NCBI GenBank assembly: GCA_016929855.1
Contig: JAFGHY010000005.1
Location: 1 to 32,846 of the forward strand
DNA from: Candidatus Woesearchaeota archaeon
Lineage (GTDB): Archaea; Nanobdellota; Nanobdellia; Woesearchaeales; JAHJEM01
Direction: 5' to 3'
Length of the DNA: 32,846 nucleotides
Part shown: positions 1 to 6,906 of the stretch, one piece after another
Numbering within the stretch: the first letter of the stretch is position 1
Layout: every line of letters starts with the position of its first letter
Translations under genes and position numbers: made by a program
Notes under the pieces: model-generated
Told to the model about the DNA's origin: nothing
Databases searched by the model: none
The model's input: only the letters and a program-made list of their open reading frames with translations

Positions 1-338
1 AGTTCGTGCGTGAGGCTTTTCATGAGAATTGTGTCTTCCTTAAGATAGGAAAGCTCTTCCTTCAATATTATAGTCTCTTCTTTCAAGAGTTTGGTTTCTT
101 CGATGTGGCTTTTCATGATGCTGCCTAGCTCCTCCTTGACGTCTTCCTCTGTCGCCAGCAGTATCACCATCACGAACAGGAGCAGCCACAGAAATACTGC
201 TTGTATGGCATCCCATGTCATATGGCCGTCCGCCTGGTACATCTGGTTTATGAAATGGATGCCTACCGCCATGATCCCGACGCCCACTATCAGCAGAACT
301 ATCTCAAAGAAATTGCTACGCCTCACCCTCTTTTCCAT
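1..338 (-). CDS. Partial membrane protein (C-terminus off the left edge): two hydrophobic segments followed by an E/K-rich coiled coil
   Basis: Open minus frame from ATG at 338 to the window edge with no stop: MEKRVRRSNFFEIVLLIVGVGIMAVGIHFINQMYQADGHMTWDAIQAVFLWLLLFVMVILLATEEDVKEELGSIMKSHIEETKLLKEETIILKEELSYLKEDT... Missing from the ORF track because it is truncated. Confidence 0.75.
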   Translation of the reverse strand, partial: MEKRVRRSNFFEIVLLIVGVGIMAVGIHFINQMYQADGHMTWDAIQAVFLWLLLFVMVILLATEEDVKEELGSIMKSHIEETKLLKEETIILKEELSYLKEDTILMKSLTHE

Positions 339-402
339 GAGAATAAATTAAGGGAGGAGGTTTATAAAGTTTTTGATGAGTACAAGAATACTTTAAACTG
401 AA

Positions 403-513
403 AAATGCAACAACCTAGGCACAGACGGACACTCACAATGTTCGTGTAATGTTCGTGTCCTACGACCCACCCCGATTGGGGCATCTCCCGGGTCGTCTGA
501 CCATGTTGCATTT
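403..513. other. Dense inverted-repeat/structured element upstream of orc1 (candidate origin element or structured ncRNA)
   Basis: AAATGCAACA (403-412) pairs with TGTTGCATTT (504-513); CAGAC (422-426) with GTCTG (495-499); GACAC (428-432) with GTGTC (455-459); GACCC (464-468) with GGGTC (490-494); CCCC-GATT-GGGG (470-481). Perfect tandem 11-mer AATGTTCGTGT at 437-447 and 448-458. Confidence 0.6.
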
Positions 514-594
514 CCCAAGTAATTAACAAAACCCTCACACTGGCCATGCACGACCAAAATCCTTATAAAAACACTTCACCTCATTAAGCCTAGA

Positions 595-1650
595 ATGGCG
601 TTGTTCAAGGACATTTTGGCTGCAGACCAGACCCTTATCAAGAACGAGTCTGCTTTGGAGTATGAGTTCGTCCCTAAAATCCTTCCACACAGGGAGAAGG
701 AACAGCAGTACCTAGCGACATGCATAAAACCTCTGCTCCAACAGAGGAACGGGCGCAACCTTCTGATACACGGTCCTCCGGGAATCGGCAAGACTGCCGC
801 GACAAAATGGGTTATCCGGGACTTGGAGGAAGAGACCGACGAACTCTACGTGATTTACATAAACTGCTGGCAGTACAACTCAACATACAAGATTGTCTGC
901 GAGATCTGCAACCAGATTGGCTACAAGTTCATCCAGAACAAGAAGACCACCGACCTTTATGATATTATAGCCAACATCATCAACAAGAATGCTGGAGTGT
1001 TCGTTTTCGACGAGGTAGATAAGGTCGAGGACTTTGACTTCCTTTACTTCCTGCTGGAGAAGATCTACAAGAAAACAATCTTCCTCATCACAAATTTCAA
1101 GTCCTGGCTTCTTGAGCTTGACGAGCGCATCAAGAGTCGTTTAACACCTGAACTAGTGGAGTTCAAGGCCTACAACCAATCAGAGGTGGACAGCATATTG
1201 AAGGAGAGGGTCGAGACCGCGTTCTTTGAGAAGGTCTGGAAGACCGAAGCGTTCAAGAAGATAAGCAAGAGGGCTGGCGAGATAGGCGACATAAGGAGCG
1301 GAATCTATCTGCTGAAGCAGTCTGCCTTGAGCGCAGAGGACCGCAGTAGCAAGACCATTGAAGTGGAGGATGCAGAATCTGCTTTGAAGAAGATTGATGA
1401 TTTCACCATTAAGAACTCTGCTGATCTTGAGGACGAGACAAAGTTCATCTTGAAGGTAGTGAAGGATAACAGCGGGAAAAAGATAGGCGACCTGTTCAAG
1501 CAGTACCAGAAGGAAGGAGGCAAGATGTCCTACAAGACTTTCCAGCGGAAATTGGCGCATCTGGACCAGAACAAATTCGTGACTCTGAAGAAGCAGACTG
1601 GCGCCGGCGGTAACACCACGATTGTGGAGAAGAAGCTGACTGATTTCTAG
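595..1650 (+). CDS. cdc6: Orc1/Cdc6 family replication initiation AAA+ ATPase
   Basis: Walker A GPPGIGKTAATKWV, Walker B VFVFDEVDKVED, sensor TNFKSW, C-terminal winged-helix-like region; TATA-like TTATAAAAAC about 30 nt upstream. Confidence 0.93.
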   Translation: MALFKDILAADQTLIKNESALEYEFVPKILPHREKEQQYLATCIKPLLQQRNGRNLLIHGPPGIGKTAATKWVIRDLEEETDELYVIYINCWQYNSTYKIVCEICNQIGYKFIQNKKTTDLYDIIANIINKNAGVFVFDEVDKVEDFDFLYFLLEKIYKKTIFLITNFKSWLLELDERIKSRLTPELVEFKAYNQSEVDSILKERVETAFFEKVWKTEAFKKISKRAGEIGDIRSGIYLLKQSALSAEDRSSKTIEVEDAESALKKIDDFTIKNSADLEDETKFILKVVKDNSGKKIGDLFKQYQKEGGKMSYKTFQRKLAHLDQNKFVTLKKQTGAGGNTTIVEKKLTDF

Positions 1651-1891
1651 AATATTCCTGTTTCGTGCTATTTTTCTGCTTGTTTAGCGTTTTTGTGCAC
1701 TGGACATTCTCGCGCAGCGTATATAAACAGGATTGCACACTTATAATTTGTTGCCCCAACAACCTTGGTGAGACGCTCTCGGCTCATACTTAAAAAACAC
1801 ACCCCCAAACATCAAAAACCGTGAAAACACACAATTCATGCACACTAAATTCAAACAACCACAAAAAATGACTGCCAAGAGGTGATAGACA

Positions 1892-2038
1892 ATGCACAAC
1901 AACACAAAACACATTTCAGAAGTTTTTTTCCAGCAGATCAAACGGCTTTCGCTTAACAACACTTTCGATGTCCAGTTCAGCGATCTCTGGCTCCCCCAGA
2001 TGCCAGACTTGTTAAACAACAAGGAGGTGATAGCATGA
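1892..2038 (+). CDS. Micro-ORF 1, 48 aa, unknown
   Basis: MHNNTKHISEVFFQQIKRLSLNNTFDVQFSDLWLPQMPDLLNNKEVIA*; SD-like GAGGTGAT upstream; 4-nt ATGA overlap with the next ORF. Confidence 0.6.
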   Translation: MHNNTKHISEVFFQQIKRLSLNNTFDVQFSDLWLPQMPDLLNNKEVIA

Positions 2039-2151
2039 TAACACTATATGACTTTTATGAGGAAGATGTTCTGGATGCTCTTGCCATGCATGACATCATA
2101 TATCCTGAGGAGAAGAAAGCATTCAGCAAGTACATGAGGTGGACCAAATGA
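2035..2151 (+). CDS. Micro-ORF 2, 38 aa, unknown, acidic
   Basis: MITLYDFYEEDVLDALAMHDIIYPEEKKAFSKYMRWTK*; SD AAGGAGGTGA (2021-2030); ATGA overlaps on both sides. Confidence 0.65.
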   Translation: MITLYDFYEEDVLDALAMHDIIYPEEKKAFSKYMRWTK

Positions 2152-2285
2152 GATTCAGGAAAAGAAAAAGTTATATCGAGTGGGAGTCTTATCAGGACCA
2201 TATCGCAAAGATTGATGAATTCTTGTGGCAGCAGGCCGTCAGGCAGGAGAACCTTCACAACCTGCCTTGTGCTGCAGAAGCATGA
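2148..2285 (+). CDS. Micro-ORF 3, 45 aa, unknown
   Basis: MRFRKRKSYIEWESYQDHIAKIDEFLWQQAVRQENLHNLPCAAEA*; ATG overlaps the TGA of micro-ORF 2 (ATGA). Confidence 0.6.
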   Translation: MRFRKRKSYIEWESYQDHIAKIDEFLWQQAVRQENLHNLPCAAEA

Positions 2286-2891
2286 TCATATGTCGAATAC
2301 TTTGCCTCCAGCTCCCACGTTGATTACTTTTGTTCTTCCGATTTTTTCTTCCAGGCCTTCTGCCTCGTGCACGTGACTGCACAGCAGGATGTCTGGCTTG
2401 AACCTATCGACCGCTTTCTTCACTCCTGTGGAGCCCTTCACAAACATGGAAAGTTTTTCCATCTTTGTCTCGCTTGGGTGGACGTGTGTGACCATAATCC
2501 TTTTTTTCAGGTATTTTATCCTATCGAATCCCTGCTTGAGATTGTCGAATATCTCATTCTCAGACAAGGCCGTGAATGGCCCGCAGTTGGCCCCGCCGCA
2601 GCCGAATATGCCTACGTCATCGTATTTCACACTGTAGCCATGGATGTTCTTGATTCCATATAATGTAGCTAGGAAGTCTGCTGTGGCAAAGCTGTCGTGG
2701 TTGCCTGGGATGAACAGGACTTTCTTGCCTTTCTTGACAAAAGGGCCTATCATGTTATCGCTGGACTTGTCGAATTCTGTGATGTCACCGCATATTATGA
2801 CTAGGTCTACGTTCTCTTTCTCTGCTTTTTCTGCCAGTTTCTTCACAATTCCTGGATCTCCATGTAGGTCTCCTGCAGATAAGATTTTCAT
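2286..2891 (-). CDS. Metallophosphoesterase (calcineurin-like)
   Basis: MKILSAGDLHGDP..., ICGDITEF, PGNHDS, VTHVHPSET, LLCSHVHEAEG motifs. The ORF-track start at 3020 is probably too long; internal ATG at 2891 begins the domain. Confidence 0.85.
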   Translation of the reverse strand: MKILSAGDLHGDPGIVKKLAEKAEKENVDLVIICGDITEFDKSSDNMIGPFVKKGKKVLFIPGNHDSFATADFLATLYGIKNIHGYSVKYDDVGIFGCGGANCGPFTALSENEIFDNLKQGFDRIKYLKKRIMVTHVHPSETKMEKLSMFVKGSTGVKKAVDRFKPDILLCSHVHEAEGLEEKIGRTKVINVGAGGKVFDI

Positions 2892-3140
2892 TGTATAGTC
2901 GAATAGACAATGGTTTATAAATCTTTCGCCATTCGTCACTAAGAAGTAGTTTATATTCAAACAGTGCAAAAAATTTTTGAAATTATGGCCTGCAATAATT
3001 GTGCAGACGACTAGTCTCATGCCAGGGTTTTACAGAACAAAAGCCAATCTGCCTGCATTTATTGTTGCAACCTTACGCTGCATAAATTCTTATTAACCTT
3101 TAGAAACCTTTATATATTACTGACTTCAGATGAAACTGTT

Positions 3141-3761
3141 ATGGTAAATATATTTACTCTTCTTAAAAGGCTGTTCAGAGGCAGAAAGAATCTCAAGCTG
3201 GGGCTTTACGGACCTCCTAATGGCGGTAAGACTACTTTGGCCAATAAAATCTGTGTGGATTGGATTGGCGAGGAGATGGGTGCTACCAGCAACATTGCTC
3301 ACGAGACACGTGAAGTGCAGATGAAGGAGTCTGTAATCATCAAGAGTAAGGGCAAGGAGCTTGTCTTCAACCTTGTGGACACTCCAGGCATAGCCACCAA
3401 GATTGACTATGAGGATTTCATCAAGCTTGGCATGAAGGAGAAGGAAGCTAAAACAAGGGCTAAGGAGGCTACAAAAGGTGTTATTGATGCCATTAAGTGG
3501 CTGGATGACATGGATGCTGTTGTGATTGTCCTGGATGCAACTAAAGACCCTTACAGTCAAGTCAACATTACTATCATTGGAAATCTGGAAGCTCGTAAGA
3601 TTCCTGTTTTGATTGTTGGGAACAAGATTGACTTGAAGAAGGCAGACCTCAAGAAGGTGCAGGCTGCGTTCCCGCAGTACAAGGTCATAGGCATTAGTGC
3701 CAAGATGGGCAAGAACATGGAAGACTTTTATGAAGCATTGTTTGAGGTGACTGACAAATGA
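3141..3761 (+). CDS. oapA: Era-like small GTPase (OapA-like)
   Basis: G1 GPPNGGKTT, G3 DTPG, G4 GNKIDL, G5 GISAKMG; overlaps the DUF2073 gene by ATGA. Confidence 0.8.
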   Translation: MVNIFTLLKRLFRGRKNLKLGLYGPPNGGKTTLANKICVDWIGEEMGATSNIAHETREVQMKESVIIKSKGKELVFNLVDTPGIATKIDYEDFIKLGMKEKEAKTRAKEATKGVIDAIKWLDDMDAVVIVLDATKDPYSQVNITIIGNLEARKIPVLIVGNKIDLKKADLKKVQAAFPQYKVIGISAKMGKNMEDFYEALFEVTDK

Positions 3762-4150
3762 GCTTGACCTTGCAGTTCATACCTTACATTGAGATTGAGG
3801 ACTTGGACTCTGAGAAGAGGATTACTAAGTTGCTTAAGATTGTAAAAGCAAACAAGATTATTCTTTTGGAGGGTCGGCTTAAGGGCAATGAGGAGACAGA
3901 GCTCATCCGCCGTACAATGGAAGAGATTGATGACAAATTCAAAGGCATAGAACTTAGTGTCATATTTCCTGACAAGAAGGACGAGGCTTTGTTCAGGAAA
4001 CTGAAATCAATGCTCATCCAGGCTTTGATGGGCGACAGGAAAGGCTTCACAATCATCGGGCCTGCAACAATCGTTAAGGAAATCAAGCAGGATCCTGACA
4101 AGATACAATTGTTCACTGAGGACCTGAAGATTCCTAGGAAGAAGAGATAA
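3758..4150 (+). CDS. oapB: DUF2073 family protein (OapB-like)
   Basis: LQFIPYIEIEDLDSEKRITKLLKIVKANKIILLEGRLKGNEETELIRRTME; translationally coupled to the GTPase. Confidence 0.75.
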   Translation: MSLTLQFIPYIEIEDLDSEKRITKLLKIVKANKIILLEGRLKGNEETELIRRTMEEIDDKFKGIELSVIFPDKKDEALFRKLKSMLIQALMGDRKGFTIIGPATIVKEIKQDPDKIQLFTEDLKIPRKKR

Positions 4151-4190
4151 TTCTTTGTTGTTCTTGTAATCTAGTCCACAGGTAAATGCT

Positions 4191-4320
4191 TTCTTGTTGT
4201 AATTAGAACGGATTGCCTTTTCTCTTCGAGAAAAGGAATTATCAATCTACGCAGCCCAAAAACTGCTGGCAGATTTTTGGGCTGCCTATTGCTTTTGAAT
4301 CAGTTTTAACTGCTAGTAGT
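4191..4320. repeat. Double-hairpin dispersed element, copy A
   Basis: Hairpin 1 CCTTTTCTC-TTC-GAGAAAAGG (4216-4236); hairpin 2 GCAGCCCAAAAA...TTTTTGGGCTGC (4251-4285). Homologous to 23122-23259. Confidence 0.85.
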
Positions 4321-4400
4321 TCAAATTCATTTCATGCGTGATTAAACTGAACCAACAACCTTTCGAAACCCTTATAAATCAGTTTTTCACCTCTTTTAGA

Positions 4401-4787
4401 ATGCCACACCAGTGCGTCAATTGCGGGACTTTGTACCAGGACGGTAGCAGTGAGATTCTCAAGGGCTGTTCCTGCGGCTGCAAGCTTTTCTTCTACATAA
4501 AGAAGGACAAACTGGCAGAGAATGAGAGGCCTTTCATCCTTACTAAGGAGCAGAAGCAGCAGATCGAGGAGGACGTGTATGACATCATTGGCGGGGAGAT
4601 TGACAGGGAAAAGCCTGTTGTACTGGATATTGAGAGTATCAACATCCTGAAGCCCGGCAAGTATGAGCTGGACCTGGTTAATCTGTTCAAGAAGAAACAG
4701 CCTTTGATTTACAAGCTGGATGATGGCAAGTACGTCATCGATATTATTGAGACGTTCAAGAAAGCCGGCGCAAAGGAAGCCAAGTGA
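4401..4787 (+). CDS. oapC: Zn-ribbon protein (OapC-like)
   Basis: Start at internal ATG MPHQCVNCGTLYQDGSSEILKGCSCGCKLFFYIKK; CxxC...CxC Zn-ribbon; TATA-like CTTATAAATC about 30 nt upstream. Confidence 0.75.
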   Translation: MPHQCVNCGTLYQDGSSEILKGCSCGCKLFFYIKKDKLAENERPFILTKEQKQQIEEDVYDIIGGEIDREKPVVLDIESINILKPGKYELDLVNLFKKKQPLIYKLDDGKYVIDIIETFKKAGAKEAK

Positions 4788-4796
4788 TTTCTAATG

Positions 4797-5564
4797 ATGC
4801 TAGTTGACTGCCACGCGCACCTGGATTTCGAGGAGTTCGAGAAAGACTTTCCAGGTTTTATCAGACGCCAGGAAGAATCCGGAGTCAAGGCGATCATCGC
4901 AAACGGAGTTAATCCTGAGAGTAACAAGAAAGTCCTCGTCCTGGCAGAACAATACAAGATTATCAAGCCAGCACTTGGAGCTTACCCTACTGACATGTTG
5001 AAGCTGAACTCTCAAGAATATCCTGGTGCCTTGAAATTCATAGAGAAGAACAAGGACAAAATTGTCGCGATTGGAGAGGTTGGATTAGATTTTTCTGAAC
5101 AAACTTCTGACAATGACATCAACAAATCAATACAAATATTCAGAGACATACTACGACTAGTAAAAAAGATTGGCAAACCAGTGATAATACACTCGCGCAA
5201 AGCCGAAGAGAAAGTCTTTGAAATCCTTGAGCATGAACGAATGGATGAAACAAAGAAGGTAGTATTGCATTGTTTTTGCGGAAAGAAGAAGCTCGTTCGG
5301 CTCGGCAAGGAGAGAGGCTATTACTTCACCGTTCCCACAAATATCGGGCGCAACCAGCAGACGCGAATGATTGCTGAAATCATTCCTCTGTCTCACGTGC
5401 TGACAGAAACTGACAGCCCATACCTGCATCCTGACAAGACAAAGTTCCCTAATGAGCCAAGAAATGTTGCCGTGACCATCAAGGAGCTTGCCATTATCAA
5501 GAAAATGGACGCTGAAGAAGTGTCGCAGAATGTGTTCATGAATTATCAGAGACTGTTTCTTTAA
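4797..5564 (+). CDS. tatD: TatD family metal-dependent DNase
   Basis: MLVDCHAHLDF, IGEVGLDF, VIIHSRKAEEKVFEIL, VLHCFCG, LTETDSPYL motifs. Confidence 0.9.
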   Translation: MLVDCHAHLDFEEFEKDFPGFIRRQEESGVKAIIANGVNPESNKKVLVLAEQYKIIKPALGAYPTDMLKLNSQEYPGALKFIEKNKDKIVAIGEVGLDFSEQTSDNDINKSIQIFRDILRLVKKIGKPVIIHSRKAEEKVFEILEHERMDETKKVVLHCFCGKKKLVRLGKERGYYFTVPTNIGRNQQTRMIAEIIPLSHVLTETDSPYLHPDKTKFPNEPRNVAVTIKELAIIKKMDAEEVSQNVFMNYQRLFL

Positions 5565-5619
5565 TTCGCCAATACCTTTAAATATTAGGCTTTTCAGAGA
5601 GTAATTCAGGTGTGGTATT

Positions 5620-5868
5620 ATGGAGATAAAGATTGACACGAGCAAGGATTCCAAAGATGACATTAGAAAAATGATAAGATTCCTTCAGCAGTTCATTAAG
5701 GTGCCTGAAAACTCCGGTGGTGCTGTAGAGCAAGAGCCCGAACTTAGTGCTGGCGTGTTCAGCATGTTCAATGACAAGCCAAGCAGTAGCAACTCTGCAC
5801 CCGACCCGTTTGAAACCAGTCAGGAAAATAAAGAAGATGACAGACCGCCCAAGATAGAATTTTTTTAA
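5620..5868 (+). CDS. Small conserved archaeal-type protein with acidic low-complexity C-terminal half and IEFF terminus
   Basis: MEIKIDTSKDSKDDIRKMIRFLQQFI...DDRPPKIEFF; SD-like signal and good codon structure. Confidence 0.65.
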   Translation: MEIKIDTSKDSKDDIRKMIRFLQQFIKVPENSGGAVEQEPELSAGVFSMFNDKPSSSNSAPDPFETSQENKEDDRPPKIEFF

Positions 5869-5900
5869 GTATCAGCTAATAGTATTCAGTTAGAGGAAAG

Positions 5901-6389
5901 GTGAGCATGAATCCGTTAGAAGTTGAGATTGATGAGATAAAGAGGGACATCAAGTCTATCAAGCACGAGGTTGTTGAACACCTGCCGCCTCATTTTTCTG
6001 TGGTGGAGATGCTCAAGGCAGGCTTTGGTGCAATGTTTATCGGACTGACTTTCATGTTCAAAGACCTGCTCATTGAAGTTGGATTGAACCTTCCCGTGTA
6101 TAATGTCTTTCTTATTGTGGCATCGACCATACTCATACTCTCTGCTGAAATATATTATATTGGTTATGCTAAGGTGAAGAACAAGAGAGAACGTCCATTT
6201 GCTCAGTTCTACTTCAAGAGGCTGTTGACTCTGTATGGCATCTCTTTTATTGTATCATTTTACCTATGCTATATTTTTGGTTTCCTTCCCTTGGCCCAGA
6301 CATTCACTGGTTTCTTGAACCTGGTGCTGGTTCTCACAATGCCTTGTTCATTGGGCGCTGCAGTCAGTTTCATGTTCAAGAAAGACTGA
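5901..6389 (+). CDS. Multi-pass membrane protein (DUF2391-like?)
   Basis: Four hydrophobic segments after an N-terminal charged helix; GTG start at 5901 or ATG at 5907. Confidence 0.65.
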   Translation: MSMNPLEVEIDEIKRDIKSIKHEVVEHLPPHFSVVEMLKAGFGAMFIGLTFMFKDLLIEVGLNLPVYNVFLIVASTILILSAEIYYIGYAKVKNKRERPFAQFYFKRLLTLYGISFIVSFYLCYIFGFLPLAQTFTGFLNLVLVLTMPCSLGAAVSFMFKKD

Positions 6390-6443
6390 ACACTGTGGAT
6401 TTCACACAATAACATTTAAAAGCCTTCTGGAGTCCCTAAGCCT

Positions 6444-6884
6444 ATGGAAAAGAGATTCAAATACCTAGAGCACACTGCAGACTCCAAATTCCAGGCTTTT
6501 GGAAAAACATTGGAGGAAGCCTTCGGCAACGCTGCCTTGGCTATGTTCAATGAAATTGTTGATATTAATACTGTCAGATGTGATGTGCAAAAAAGTATCG
6601 AAGTCATTGCAAAGAAAAAGACAACATTGCTTTACGAATTCCTCGAGAATCTGTTGTACCTTCTTGACACTGAAGGTTTTTTGCTCGGAAAAATATTATC
6701 GATCAGCATCAAATCGGACGAAGTGGAAGACCGGAGCCTGTCCTTGAATGCTGTCATTGCAGGAGACTCTGCAAGTGGGGGTTATGAAGTCATTGGAGCA
6801 ATAAAGTCAGTGACCTACTCTGATATGATTATTGATGAAAAGCACGAGAAAGGCGTGATGGTGCAGGTCTTGATAGATATTTGA
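6444..6884 (+). CDS. Archease (RtcB activator)
   Basis: MEKRFKYLEHTADSKFQAFGKTLEEAFGNAALAMFNEIVD; upstream of rtcB. Confidence 0.92.
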   Translation: MEKRFKYLEHTADSKFQAFGKTLEEAFGNAALAMFNEIVDINTVRCDVQKSIEVIAKKKTTLLYEFLENLLYLLDTEGFLLGKILSISIKSDEVEDRSLSLNAVIAGDSASGGYEVIGAIKSVTYSDMIIDEKHEKGVMVQVLIDI

Positions 6885-6906
6885 ATTGAACTGTAGGGAC
6901 AATAAA

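Noticed and set aside
403-513. 5S rRNA or tRNA interpretation of the structured element
   Set aside because: Three-way junction and length are superficially similar, but conserved 5S loop sequences and tRNA T-loop/anticodon features are absent.
1180-1560. Long antisense ORF (126 aa, minus) inside orc1
   Set aside because: Fully antisense to a confident orc1 CDS; shadow ORF with no recognizable motifs.
3126-3560. 144-aa minus ORF opposite the Era-like GTPase
   Set aside because: Antisense shadow of a motif-supported GTPase gene.
5157-5663. 168-aa minus ORF opposite tatD
   Set aside because: Shadow ORF; tatD motifs are unambiguous on the plus strand.
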